From Paenibacillus sp. CF384 (lineage in GTDB: Bacteria > Bacillota > Bacilli > Paenibacillales > Paenibacillaceae): a stretch of DNA of 64,000 nucleotides. Both the position numbers and the translations under genes were made by a program. Below the pieces are notes generated by a model. That model was not told the origin of the DNA, ran no database searches, and was given only the letters and a program-made list of their open reading frames with translations. The DNA is taken from the NCBI RefSeq assembly GCF_900106745.1, contig NZ_FNNV01000012.1:62001-126000 (forward strand). The letters are read 5' to 3'. Position 1 is the first letter of the stretch; each line of letters opens with the position of its first letter. This document shows positions 1 through 8,293 of the stretch, piece after piece.

Positions 1-1461
1 CAATCCTTCCATGTGCGGCATAAGGTCAAAGCCATCAATATCCTGCAAAATCTTCAGCGCATACAGCACCTGCACCTTATCGGGCTGCACCAGTGTATCC
101 GTCAGCACCCGCAAGCTGGCAGGGTCCATCAGATCGAGCTGACCTTCATGCAGGTCATGTCCCCTGGTCTTCAAAGTAGACAGAAGCGCTTCCAGGTAAG
201 CCCCTTTCACCTTCACAGCCGCTACGATACAGACGCACAGCAGCGTCAAAATCACATAGCTAAACTGCTGCGTCGTGAGCAGTTGAGAGAGCAGGATCAA
301 GCTTACAGCGGCGATTCCTTTGGCACCGTTGCGAACGACGCCGTCAAGGAAGCTCTTCGCCGAATTTCGCCACTCCGGCGGAATCGGGAACATGACGAGC
401 TGGCTGACCGATGAATAAATCGTATCGCCAAGCACCTTGTCGCTCCCTTTTACGATCACAACCATCGCCAGCACTGGCATCATCAATACGCCGAGACTTC
501 CAGTGAACAGGGCAATCGGGAATACCAAGATCGCAGTCATGACACCGAACCTTGTCAGCAGCTTACCTGCGATGAAGAGCTGAATAAACAACGCCAGCAA
601 GCCGGAGAATCCATAGAAACTTCCCATAAATCCGGCCAATGCCTCATCCTGAAGCGTACCGCGCAAAATAACCTTAAACTGATAGTCGATGAGCGTCAGG
701 GTAATCACGAGCGCCGCCGACATGATTGCAATATATTTGAGATGGGGGACATTGCGGAATAAGCCGCCACTTTCCTTCTTCTTCGCACCACTGCCGCCAG
801 CCTGTTTGCGTTGAGGCTTAACGGAGGTGAACAGATCTGACCCTTTCCCTGCGAGCTTCAATAACCGAATAACCGCTACAAGCGCAAGCAGCTGAAGTGC
901 GGCATAGAAGCAAATGAGGTTCGCCGTCCCCACCAAAGGAACGATAAGCTTCAAACCAAAACCGCTTATAATACCGCCCATAAGACCGCCGCTGCCGACA
1001 AGTCCGATCGTCCGCTTGACCTTGCGCTGATCCAGAATGGACGCTGCAAACTGCCAGAAACAGACGATCATCAGGAAATTGAACACATCATAACCAACGT
1101 AGATAACCGGATATACCCAGCTGAAATCCATGCCCACGCCAAGCCGCGAAATCAACACCAGCACAGAAATTAGCGGAATGAGCAGCTTCAGCAAATGATC
1201 CATCCGAAACCGCGGACTGAATCGTTGGAACAGGAGTCCGATTAATAGAAGCGCCGCCGACTGCGGCACATACATAAAGGAAAGCTGCGAGGCGCCGAAA
1301 CGGGACAGAAACAGCGCATCCGCCGCCGTTCTGCCAACCGTCGAAGCCGATGAAACCGCAAACAAATAAATAAAGAGGAAAAGCACCTTCGTATACTCTT
1401 CCTTGTCTTCGCCGAATTTGCGTAAGGTTTGCCCGAACGCGTTACCCGAAATTAATTTCAT
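1..1461 (-). CDS. TLC/Npt-like nucleotide carrier family membrane protein with HEAT repeats (partial)
   Basis: Reading from an ATG at 1461, preceded by GGAGAGG, the frame stays open to the window edge, giving 487 residues without a stop, so the C-terminus is missing. The first ~400 residues hold about ten to twelve hydrophobic segments. The N-terminal part contains SSASTVGRTAADALFLSRFG, which resembles ADP/ATP carrier (TLC/Npt1) proteins that sit in a major-facilitator fold. After the membrane part comes a soluble helical section (LDLMDPASLRVLTDTL...VLYALKIL) that looks like the start of HEAT repeats. In the family, such fusions occur in free-living bacteria, where nucleotide transport is unproven. 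The transported substrate cannot be told from sequence. The family call is moderately sure; the function is inference. Confidence 0.6.
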   Translation of the reverse strand, partial: MKLISGNAFGQTLRKFGEDKEEYTKVLFLFIYLFAVSSASTVGRTAADALFLSRFGASQLSFMYVPQSAALLLIGLLFQRFSPRFRMDHLLKLLIPLISVLVLISRLGVGMDFSWVYPVIYVGYDVFNFLMIVCFWQFAASILDQRKVKRTIGLVGSGGLMGGIISGFGLKLIVPLVGTANLICFYAALQLLALVAVIRLLKLAGKGSDLFTSVKPQRKQAGGSGAKKKESGGLFRNVPHLKYIAIMSAALVITLTLIDYQFKVILRGTLQDEALAGFMGSFYGFSGLLALFIQLFIAGKLLTRFGVMTAILVFPIALFTGSLGVLMMPVLAMVVIVKGSDKVLGDTIYSSVSQLVMFPIPPEWRNSAKSFLDGVVRNGAKGIAAVSLILLSQLLTTQQFSYVILTLLCVCIVAAVKVKGAYLEALLSTLKTRGHDLHEGQLDLMDPASLRVLTDTLVQPDKVQVLYALKILQDIDGFDLMPHMEGL

Positions 1462-1591
1462 AAACGGCCTCTCCTACCCGAACATGTTTAGTGACATCTA
1501 TTAGTAATTTTCGACAGCACAGAGCCAATATCCTCCAAAAGTCACAATCATTATTCAGGAAAAAAGTCCCATTCAGATAAAAGTAGGGAAC

Positions 1592-1630
1592 AACACAAAA
1601 AGAGCACAAACCTCATCGGGCCTGTGCTCT
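1592..1630 (-). terminator. Rho-independent terminator after the small ORF at 1650
   Basis: An 8-bp perfect stem (1601-1608 with 1623-1630, AGAGCACA/TGTGCTCT) is followed on the minus strand by a T-rich tract. It lies 20 bases beyond the stop of the minus-strand gene. Confidence 0.75.
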
Positions 1631-1649
1631 CCTTACTCTCCGCAGTCGC

Positions 1650-1847
1650 TTACTTCCCGCCTGCTGCCGCTCCGTTATCTGCATCCTCGCCGGTAGTTTG
1701 ATAGGCAATCAACACGATATTGCTGGCTGTTTGCTTACGCAAATCCGATTCGAATTGCTGCAGCCGCGCCAATAGCTGTCCGTCTAGTTGAGCTGGTTTA
1801 TAATTCACGAGAGTCCCTCCATTGCTAGATTTCAGGTTTACTCTCAT
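1650..1847 (-). CDS. Small conserved-looking hypothetical protein
   Basis: A 65-residue protein if the ATG at 1847 is used; an in-frame TTG at 1859 would add four residues. Neither start has a convincing ribosome site. It is hydrophilic, with a helical middle (QLLARLQQFESDLRKQ) and a Gly/Ala-rich tail, and has no signal peptide or membrane segment. It ends just before a good terminator, and its composition is like its neighbours, which favours a real gene. I do not recognise the family, and no function is assigned. It lies between the pirin gene and the nucleotide-carrier-like gene on the same strand. Confidence 0.5.
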   Translation of the reverse strand: MRVNLKSSNGGTLVNYKPAQLDGQLLARLQQFESDLRKQTASNIVLIAYQTTGEDADNGAAAGGK

Positions 1848-1889
1848 TGTTAACTGCAATAGCCCTGCTTATGCGTTGCTCGGACAGAT

Positions 1890-2594
1890 TTATGGCAAAT
1901 CGATGAGCATAAATTGCCCGCCATTCTTACTGGCAATAACGAGCTCCTCCAGATCGGTAATGCGCGCGGAATCACTTCGGCTCAACTGATGCTCGCCGTT
2001 TAAGGTGACTTCACCTTCCATCACGAACAGGAAGATTTTGCGTGCGGCATCCTGCTCGAACGAGACGCTGTTGCCCGATTCAAGGCGAGAAAGGTAAATG
2101 GTGAGATCCTGATGAATCGATGTAATCGTTTCGCTTTGAAGGCGCTGCGACACGATGGGAAGCAGTGCATTCTTCATAGCAGCAGAATCGAACGCCTTTT
2201 GCTCGTATGACGGTGTAAGCCCCTTCGCCTCTGGGAGGAACCACATCTGCAGCAGGTTAGCTACTTCGGTGTCTGACGAATTGACCTCGGAATGAAGAAT
2301 CCCCGTTCCCGCTGTCATGCGCTGAACTTCGCCGGCTCTTAAAACCTCTTTGCCGCCTGTGTTGTCCTCATGCGCGAGCTCGCCCCTCATCACGACCGTA
2401 ACGATTTCCATATCCCGGTGCGGATGCGTGCCGAATCCTTTACTTGGTTGAATATAATCCTCATTAAATACGCGCAGCGGACCAAAATTCAAATTGTCCG
2501 GATCGTAATAATCTGCAAATGAAAAACTAAAATTAAACTGTAGCCATCCCAAGTCTCCAGAATGCCTCGATGCTGCCGGATAGATTGCGATCAT
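1890..2594 (-). CDS. Pirin family protein (bicupin)
   Basis: A 234-residue cupin protein. The N-terminal cupin carries the pirin metal motif GTHPHRDMEIVTVVMRGEL followed by AHEDN and a late HSE, giving the His/His/His/Glu ligand set. The second half (KIFLFVMEGEVTLNGEHQL) is a second cupin-like barrel without a clear metal set. Some bacterial pirins of this length (YhaK/YhhW type) act as quercetinase-like dioxygenases or redox-linked regulators; the substrate here is unknown. ATG 2594 is preferred because AGGAG lies 11 bases upstream, whereas the upstream GTG at 2606 overlaps that site. A strong promoter (TTGACA, 17 bases, CATACT) overlaps an inverted repeat, so expression is probably repressor-controlled, divergent from the ORF at 2686. 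Confidence 0.9.
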   Translation of the reverse strand: MIAIYPAASRHSGDLGWLQFNFSFSFADYYDPDNLNFGPLRVFNEDYIQPSKGFGTHPHRDMEIVTVVMRGELAHEDNTGGKEVLRAGEVQRMTAGTGILHSEVNSSDTEVANLLQMWFLPEAKGLTPSYEQKAFDSAAMKNALLPIVSQRLQSETITSIHQDLTIYLSRLESGNSVSFEQDAARKIFLFVMEGEVTLNGEHQLSRSDSARITDLEELVIASKNGGQFMLIDLP

Positions 2595-2630
2595 GCTCCA
2601 GAACACTCCTCATGATTTCATTTTTTACTC

Positions 2631-2647
2631 ACTTACTTTATGTAAGT
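2631..2647. promoter_or_regulatory. Inverted-repeat operator candidate between pirin and ORF 2686
   Basis: A perfect inverted repeat, ACTTAC-TTTAT-GTAAGT, overlaps the -10 hexamer of the pirin promoter. The pattern resembles HxlR/MarR-type sites. No such regulator gene is adjacent, so the binding protein is unknown. Confidence 0.55.
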
Positions 2648-2673
2648 ATGTGTGCTATAGTTAGCTTTGTCAA
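2645..2673 (-). promoter_or_regulatory. SigA-type promoter of the pirin gene
   Basis: On the minus strand, TTGACA (2668-2673) and CATACT (2645-2650) are separated by 17 bases. The pirin start codon follows about 50 bases downstream. Confidence 0.65.
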
Positions 2674-2685
2674 GGAGGGATTCCA

Positions 2686-2994
2686 TTGGATCATTTGTAC
2701 ATTCGCCACACGGTTGGCGGCCGATTATTTCTCGATTCGAAGAAGCATGAGCTTACGTTCTCCATCTCACCTGCAGAGGGCCGAGAAGGCTGGAAGCTCT
2801 GTATTGATGCGGTGGAAGAGTCCATCGGCACACCGATTTCGCGGCATCATGACGAGCTGAATATCTTTGTCGTCGCCGATGGCGCTGTTGATCAGAAGAC
2901 TTGGTATTATTCTACACATGGCCTCGTTGAATATGACGCAGCAGCCAAACAGCTCATCATCTGGGCCGATGGCAAAATCGACTACACCGTCTAG
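2686..2994 (+). CDS. Hypothetical protein, 102 aa
   Basis: The start is a TTG at 2686 with a strong site (AAGGAGGG, 2672-2679) six bases upstream. The protein is soluble, with many short beta-like stretches (RLFLDSKKHELTF, ELNIFVVADG, KQLIIWADG), and has no signal peptide or membrane segment. I do not recognise a family. It is transcribed divergently from the pirin gene across a shared operator-like palindrome, so the two may be co-regulated. It ends 22 bases before the convergent ORF that finishes at 3017. Confidence 0.6.
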   Translation: MDHLYIRHTVGGRLFLDSKKHELTFSISPAEGREGWKLCIDAVEESIGTPISRHHDELNIFVVADGAVDQKTWYYSTHGLVEYDAAAKQLIIWADGKIDYTV

Positions 2995-3016
2995 CTTGTG
3001 TAAGCTTGCTTCACCT

Positions 3017-3253
3017 TTATACCCAACCCCAGAAAAACCCGTCTCGCTCCCAAGCTGCGCGCCCGCCGTGCAGCTTTTTGAATGCTTTCTTAACTTCCTT
3101 GTCGATGGACTCGTTGCCATTCTCGTTGATATAAATAAACTTCTCTCCGAAATGCGCCTTGATATGCGCAACCGCCTGCTCCTGACGCAGCATGCCTGCC
3201 GACATCAACTCCTGCACCATCCACTCTGCTGCTTCTTGCGCTGTATGTTCCAT
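3017..3253 (-). CDS. Small conserved protein resembling DUF6953
   Basis: A 78-residue soluble protein starting at ATG 3253, with GGGAGA 11 bases upstream. The N-terminal helices (AAEWMVQELMSAGMLRQEQAVAHI) are followed by FGEKFIYINENGNESIDKEV and a C-terminal WERDGFFWGW. This FIYxNxxGNxSIxKEV pattern recalls small uncharacterised Bacillota proteins grouped as DUF6953; the name is from memory and moderately sure. The function is unknown. It is convergent with the 102-residue ORF and divergent from the SPFH gene. Confidence 0.65.
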   Translation of the reverse strand: MEHTAQEAAEWMVQELMSAGMLRQEQAVAHIKAHFGEKFIYINENGNESIDKEVKKAFKKLHGGRAAWERDGFFWGWV

Positions 3254-3357
3254 TTATCTCGCCATCTCCCTTTTCGTTCCATTTAGGAACCTTTTTCCAT
3301 GCAGCTTCGTATGTATCCCTAATAATGCGCATAGCTATCTATGAGGAGGGGTCGTCC

Positions 3358-4200
3358 ATGCATGTTGTTGAACCGAATCCGGTGAAAAAAGTAAATTTGA
3401 AGCCTTACATTTTATTCAGCCTATTGATTGTCGTCGGCGTTATTGTCGCCTTTAACGGGTTTCAAACGGTCCAGTACGGTAACGTCGGCTTGTACAAAAC
3501 ATTCGGTAAATTAAATGATAACATACTGGCACCGGGCATTCACATGAAGATCCCGTTCGTGCAGAGCATCATTCAGGTGAATGTGCAGGTGACCAAGGCA
3601 GAGACCGATACGAGCGCGTCCTCTAAGGACCTGCAGCCGGTTTCCACGCATGTGGCCGTCAACTATTCCGTCGACAAAGCGGCCGCATATAAGCTGATGA
3701 ACAACGTCGGCGGCTCGTTCGACAACGTTATCGTGAACCCGGCTATCCAGGAAATCGTCAAGGAAGTGACCGCCCGTTATCCCGCGGAAGATCTGATTGC
3801 CAAGCGCGACGTCGTTGCCGCCGAAGTCCGGGAGCATCTGACGACGCGGCTCGCCAAGTATAATTTAATCGTGGCAGACATTAACATCGTGAACTTCAAG
3901 TTCTCCGATGCGTTCAACGCGTCGATCGAAGCGAAGCAGGTTGCGCAGCAGCAGGCGTTGAAAGCCGAGAACGACCTCAAACGGGTGCAAATCGAAGCGA
4001 AGCAGAAGATCGCGCAGGCGCAGGCGGAAGCGGAATCGCTGAAGCTGAAGAAGCAAGAGGTGACGCCGGAGCTCATCCAGCTGAAGCAAATCGAGGTGCA
4101 GGAGATGGCCGTGGAGAAATGGAACGGCAGTCTGCCTAACGTGACCGGAGGAGCGACACCGTTTATCGATGTGAGCAGTTTTGGGAGCGGCGGGAAGTAG
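3358..4200 (+). CDS. Prohibitin/SPFH family membrane protein
   Basis: A 280-residue protein. ATG 3358 is chosen because GAGGAGGGG lies just upstream; an ATG at 3325 lacks a site. One N-terminal membrane helix (YILFSLLIVVGVIVAFNGF) is followed by an SPFH/PHB domain (GLYKTFGKLNDNILAPGIHM through AVNYSVD and IVKEVTARY) and a long charged Ala/Gln/Glu coiled coil (about residues 185-250) typical of prohibitins. The family forms membrane-anchored ring or cage assemblies that organise microdomains and regulate membrane proteases such as FtsH. The protein most likely sits on the outer face of the membrane with a short cytoplasmic tail. It is monocistronic, ending in a strong terminator. Confidence 0.92.
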   Translation: MHVVEPNPVKKVNLKPYILFSLLIVVGVIVAFNGFQTVQYGNVGLYKTFGKLNDNILAPGIHMKIPFVQSIIQVNVQVTKAETDTSASSKDLQPVSTHVAVNYSVDKAAAYKLMNNVGGSFDNVIVNPAIQEIVKEVTARYPAEDLIAKRDVVAAEVREHLTTRLAKYNLIVADINIVNFKFSDAFNASIEAKQVAQQQALKAENDLKRVQIEAKQKIAQAQAEAESLKLKKQEVTPELIQLKQIEVQEMAVEKWNGSLPNVTGGATPFIDVSSFGSGGK

Positions 4201-4248
4201 GTTTGGATCAAGGGGCAAACTTAGGTTGTGGTCTATTAATAACGATTG

Positions 4249-4294
4249 AGCCTTGTAGCTGCCGTCTTTGACGGAGAGCTACAAGGCTTTTTTA
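4249..4294 (+). terminator. Terminator of the SPFH gene
   Basis: A perfect 12-bp stem AGCCTTGTAGCT/AGCTACAAGGCT (4249-4260 with 4277-4288) is followed by TTTTTA. Confidence 0.9.
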
Positions 4295-4385
4295 CTTTTA
4301 ATAGATATCAGACTATTTTCTTGGAATCATGAATAAAGAGTGGAGTTTTTTTAAATTCGATACATTGCATCTATATGAATATCCC

Positions 4386-4415
4386 TTGACTTTAGCAAAA
4401 GTTTAACTCTAAATA
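4386..4415 (+). promoter_or_regulatory. Promoter of the small secreted protein gene
   Basis: TTGACT (4386-4391) and TAAATA (4410-4415) are 18 bases apart in an AT-rich stretch, about 70 bases before the TTG start at 4486. Confidence 0.5.
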
Positions 4416-4485
4416 ATTTACATTAAATAGAAAAAAAGATATTCTATGAAATGGAAATATCAAACAACTAGATGAGGTGACGGGA

Positions 4486-4920
4486 TTGAAAATCAAGACA
4501 TTTTTAATGGCACTCGGAATGCTATCTTTGGTATTAACGTCTGTTGTTGTGGTTTCAAGTGCTACCCCCAGCAAAAACGCAAGTAATGGTCAGGCTGCCG
4601 TAGCAGCGGCAGCAGCATACTACCAAGATATTATCGAAACGAGCGCGGATGGTAATGAAGGCACTCCACTTAAAAGTTTTAAAATTCTTTCTGCAGATTC
4701 GACAGATGTAAACAATGTTCAATTGCAGGTAGCACTCACTTATGAGGGATCCGGCACAATGCCTCCTGCACCAGTAACAATAGTTAAGGAGCAAGGCGAA
4801 TATGTAGTTAAACAAGAAATCATCGTCTATGATATGAACCCTAAATCTCCAACTTATAAGACAGCAAAAGTAGGCAATGCGAATTTTAACACAGAAAGTT
4901 CAACACGAAAACAACCTTGA
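4486..4920 (+). CDS. Small secreted protein of unknown function
   Basis: A 144-residue protein starting at TTG 4486, six bases after GAGGTG; an in-frame GTG at 4477 would lie inside that site. The N-terminus (KIKTFLMALGMLSLVLTSVVVVSS) is a signal peptide or membrane anchor. The mature part has an Ala-rich helix (AAVAAAAAYYQDI) and then alternating beta-like segments (VQLQVALTYEG, EYVVKQEIIVYD). No family is recognised. The gene and its upstream region are clearly richer in A+T than the surrounding DNA, which hints at transfer or weak selection. No terminator is obvious downstream. Confidence 0.7.
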   Translation: MKIKTFLMALGMLSLVLTSVVVVSSATPSKNASNGQAAVAAAAAYYQDIIETSADGNEGTPLKSFKILSADSTDVNNVQLQVALTYEGSGTMPPAPVTIVKEQGEYVVKQEIIVYDMNPKSPTYKTAKVGNANFNTESSTRKQP

Positions 4921-5153
4921 CACTTAACGGATACCAAGAAAATTATTAATTACGAATGTTTTTCACACCACCACTTCTCCGTGTAATTGCCGTAAGCAAC
5001 GAGAAACTTGACGAACAGCACCTGCCACGAGAGCGCGAGATGGCGCGTAAAACCACTTTGTTTAGCGAATGAGCACTTCCTTTGTCACCCTTGCAGGGAG
5101 TGGTTGCGGGAGCGCGAATTACCTATGCATTCCACCTGAACGGAGTGATAGGA

Positions 5154-5759
5154 TTGGAACTTGTCAAGAGCAAGGACGCAGCTGAGTCGTTGAACGTCAG
5201 CCAAACCACAGTCAAACGCTGGGCTTCCCACTTCCCTCATTATTTTCAAAAGGATAAATTCGGCCATTATGTATTTACGCGCAGTGACCTGTGGATGCTC
5301 GCTTATATCAAAGATTCGCTCGAACGCGGAGAAACGATGGATATGATTGTGTTGCCTGAGCCCGAGCAGCAGCCGGAGCACCGTTCCGACGAACAGGAAC
5401 GGGCAAACCATTCCGATTCGCAGCCCCTGCTATCCGGCTACAACGAGCAGGTGGCTGCCGCATCAGAATCGCATGATTCCGAGCTTCACTGCCGCTTGAT
5501 GCTGGTTGAGCGCAGACTCGAACACAAGGCAGACGAGGTTGTCGCCGCCCAAATCTTGCAGCATCGCTCAGAGCTGGAGGAGCTGCGCAAGATGATCGAT
5601 CACCTGAGCGCAGCCATCGAATATGCCAAGCAGCCTATTCCGCCCTTGAGCATACCGCCATACGCCGCCGAGACAGCGGCAGCCATCGAATTGCCGGTTT
5701 CCGTCCCATCGCCCGCACGCAAACGCGGCTTGTTCCGCTCCTTATTTATGTGGTTCTGA
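5154..5759 (+). CDS. RacA-like DNA-binding protein (MerR-type HTH plus coiled coil)
   Basis: A 201-residue protein starting at TTG 5154, six bases after GGAGTG; the longer frame to 5082 has no ribosome site. Residues 1-65 form a MerR-like winged helix (SKDAAESLNVSQTTVKRWA, then KFGHYVFTRSDLWML), the arrangement seen in Bacillus RacA. A Pro/Gln/Glu/His-rich linker leads to a coiled coil (about 125-170, LMLVERRLEHKADEV). The protein ends in a basic, aromatic motif (KRGLFRSLFMWF) that could be an amphipathic membrane-contacting helix. RacA anchors the chromosome at the pole during sporulation; equivalence here is inference. The gene ends 18 bases inside the convergent MFS gene. Confidence 0.65.
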   Translation: MELVKSKDAAESLNVSQTTVKRWASHFPHYFQKDKFGHYVFTRSDLWMLAYIKDSLERGETMDMIVLPEPEQQPEHRSDEQERANHSDSQPLLSGYNEQVAAASESHDSELHCRLMLVERRLEHKADEVVAAQILQHRSELEELRKMIDHLSAAIEYAKQPIPPLSIPPYAAETAAAIELPVSVPSPARKRGLFRSLFMWF

Positions 5760-6968
5760 TTTCCCCGGAAATAGGAGCGCAAAGGGCAGAATGACGACCG
5801 TTACGACCGCGAGTGCTCCGATAGCCAGAACGCGTTCATCCAGCAGCAGCTGTACGAGCAGCGACAGCACGATGCCGCCTAGATTGCCGAACAAGAGCAG
5901 CAGCCCCGTAACCGCTCCGGCAGTGCGCGGCTCCGCTTTGGCCTCGGCAAACGAAAGCACAATGGGCAAGTCGGCGAGCAGCAGCAGTCCGGCCAAAGCC
6001 AGCAGGGTCATAAACAGCCAGGCAGGCATCCCTGCCGCAAGGAATACAAGCAATACCGCGCTAACCGCGAGTGACAGCACAAGTACGTTTCGTGCGCGAT
6101 TCCCGTGCATTGCGAAGTCCGGCAGCACCGCCGCCCCGATAATACCAGCCGCCGTCATGAGTCCGAGGCCCGTTCCGACCTGCACCGAATCATAGCCGAT
6201 GGCATCTGCCAATACTTCGAGCCATGTTGCCAACGTAATGAAAATACCGAAGCCCGCAAACAGGAGCAAACTGAACAACCGAACCCACTGCTGCGACCAA
6301 AGCGCCCGCAAGGTGCGAAGCGCCGGCGCGGGTTCCACATCCGTCGTCGCCCCTTCATAAAGAGGCGGCTTCCGAAGGGTAACCAGCAGCGCGAGGCAAG
6401 CCGCCGCACCCATAATGGCCTGCGTCCACAGAACGGCAGGCATTCCGCCCCATTCCAGCAGGAAGGGCACTGTCACATTGGATATCATAATGCCGACAAA
6501 CAAGCTGGCCGTGCCGGCTGCAATGGCTATTGGACGTTTAGGCGGTGCTGCATAGAGCACCGCCATTTTATTCACCGCACCCAGCACAAGCGGCTGACCG
6601 ACAGCGATGATGAACTGTCCGGCAAGCGCATACTCATAGCCGGGCACAACCCGAATCAAGGCGCCGGCGACAGTAAGTCCCGCTCCCCAAGTGAGTACGC
6701 CGCGGAAACTGCGATCCGATGCGAAGCCAAACGGGATAGACAGCAGCACATAGACAAGCGGAAAAACGAGCGATAGCCACCCGACAGCATCAATAGATAC
6801 TCCCCACAGCTCGGAGGCATCCGTCGTAATCGGCGTAAAAGTCACCCACAGCAGCTGAGTGACTGCCACTACTCCCGCATAAGCAGCGATAACGGACCAA
6901 CGCGAAGCGCCATGCTCATGCCCTCGTCCTTCTTCATCCCCCTGATTCAAGCCTTGGCCGCCCATCAT
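5742..6968 (-). CDS. Major facilitator superfamily transporter
   Basis: A 408-residue protein with about 12 membrane helices in two halves. The cytoplasmic loop between helices 2 and 3 carries a motif-A-like sequence (GFASDRSFRG), and a long hydrophilic linker (KPPLYEGATTDVEPAP) separates the halves. The start ATG overlaps the stop of the lactone oxidase as ATGA, so translation is coupled, and it is the last gene of the minus-strand operon that begins with the aldehyde dehydrogenase. It most likely exports the product, or imports a substrate, of that pathway; the substrate is not readable from sequence. The C-terminal 18 bases overlap the convergent RacA-like gene. Confidence 0.85.
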   Translation of the reverse strand: MMGGQGLNQGDEEGRGHEHGASRWSVIAAYAGVVAVTQLLWVTFTPITTDASELWGVSIDAVGWLSLVFPLVYVLLSIPFGFASDRSFRGVLTWGAGLTVAGALIRVVPGYEYALAGQFIIAVGQPLVLGAVNKMAVLYAAPPKRPIAIAAGTASLFVGIMISNVTVPFLLEWGGMPAVLWTQAIMGAAACLALLVTLRKPPLYEGATTDVEPAPALRTLRALWSQQWVRLFSLLLFAGFGIFITLATWLEVLADAIGYDSVQVGTGLGLMTAAGIIGAAVLPDFAMHGNRARNVLVLSLAVSAVLLVFLAAGMPAWLFMTLLALAGLLLLADLPIVLSFAEAKAEPRTAGAVTGLLLLFGNLGGIVLSLLVQLLLDERVLAIGALAVVTVVILPFALLFPGKSEPHK

Positions 6969-8293
6969 AGCGACAACTCCGGAACCCCGAACAGCTTCTC
7001 TAAATAAGGGTTCAATAGAACGCGATCCGGATCATACTGTTCCCGCAGAATGACGAATGAGTTCCACATCGGATACAGCTCCTGCAGCTGCGATGCGCGC
7101 AGAGAGTGCATTTTGCCCCAATGCGGCCGCCCTCCATAACGCAGGAAGATCTTCTCCATCGCCGCAAAATAAGCCCCGTACGGCATCCCTTTATACATAT
7201 GTACAGCAATGTAAGCAGAATCCCGGCCATAGGCAGGGCTCAGCCAGATGTCATCTCCTTTGGCATAGCGGCACTCAATCGGAAAATGAACCGCAAACTG
7301 CTCTTCTTCCATTACGGCACGCATCTCTGCGATGACAGCCGGCATCGCCTCCGCAGGCAGATTGTATTCCATCTCATTGAAACGCACGAGCCGCTTCGTC
7401 GCGAACAGACGATGGCTGTACGACACCTTGCTAAACAGAGGGAACTGCGCCGCAGAGAACCGACTTATGGGCCTGCACAGCTTCGGAACCTGTCGGCACA
7501 TGCCGGATAACAAACCGAATACGCCATTCTCCAGCACCACGTCGCTGATATAATCGCATACCCGCCTCGGCGTGACGGGCTCGGTCGTTTCATTCATGAT
7601 TTTGAGCTGACACGATTCCGCGTAGGGGAACCAGTACATCTCGAAGTGACGGTGCGAGTCCGCAAGCGTTGTCAGCTGCGTCAAACTTTCCGTGAGCTTC
7701 GTCCGCTTGCTCTCGTAGCGCATTTTGAATGCAGCTCGAAGTCTCAGCTTCACCTGCACCAATACGCCGAGTGCGCCAAGCGATACTTGCATACCCCGGA
7801 ACGTCTCCGGATGTGAATCCATCGAGCACTCCACGACATCACCGCATCCGGTTACAAACGTTAGCCCAATCACCTGCGTCGCGATATTGCCGAACTCCCG
7901 GCCTGTGCCATGCGTGCCGGTGCTTATTGCACCCGCAATGGACTGAACGTCTATATCACCGAGATTCTCCTGCGCCAACCCTTGCTGAAACAGCAGCTCC
8001 CCTAGCAGCTTCAGCTTCGTACCTGCCCATACCGTGGCGGTTTCTGCTTCGGCATCGACTTGAACCAAGCCTTGCATGCGGTCAAGGGAGACCAGCACAT
8101 CACCGGAAGCCGCGACTGGCGTAAACGAATGCCCCGTTCCGACAACCCGGAGTTTCCTCCCCTCTCGCCTGCACATCCGTACAATTTCGACGACGTCTTC
8201 AATGGATTCGGGATATAGCACCATACTCGGCGTGGCCTGTACGGAGCCTGACCAATTCGACCAAGCTACGCGCATTGCCGCATGTCCATTCAT
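6965..8293 (-). CDS. FAD-dependent sugar-1,4-lactone (D-arabinono-lactone type) oxidase
   Basis: A 442-residue flavoenzyme. The N-terminal PCMH FAD-binding domain has LRVVGTGHSFTPVAASGD and later AGAISTGTHGTGREFGN. The C-terminal ALO domain ends with RPHWGKMHSL, the characteristic HWGK signature of aldonolactone oxidases. The family oxidises a sugar lactone or alditol with O2. ATG 8293 is chosen because it forms an ATGA overlap with the stop of the upstream gene and has GGGGG ten bases upstream; a TTG at 8302 is also in frame. It sits between the PLP enzyme and the MFS transporter in one coupled operon. The exact substrate is unknown. Confidence 0.85.
   Translation of the reverse strand: MNGHAAMRVAWSNWSGSVQATPSMVLYPESIEDVVEIVRMCRREGRKLRVVGTGHSFTPVAASGDVLVSLDRMQGLVQVDAEAETATVWAGTKLKLLGELLFQQGLAQENLGDIDVQSIAGAISTGTHGTGREFGNIATQVIGLTFVTGCGDVVECSMDSHPETFRGMQVSLGALGVLVQVKLRLRAAFKMRYESKRTKLTESLTQLTTLADSHRHFEMYWFPYAESCQLKIMNETTEPVTPRRVCDYISDVVLENGVFGLLSGMCRQVPKLCRPISRFSAAQFPLFSKVSYSHRLFATKRLVRFNEMEYNLPAEAMPAVIAEMRAVMEEEQFAVHFPIECRYAKGDDIWLSPAYGRDSAYIAVHMYKGMPYGAYFAAMEKIFLRYGGRPHWGKMHSLRASQLQELYPMWNSFVILREQYDPDRVLLNPYLEKLFGVPELSL

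Noticed and set aside
4960..5060. Possible gene remnant on the minus strand
   Set aside because: A short open stretch (SWQVLFVKFLVAYGNYTE) lacks a start and matches no family I know; it may be chance.
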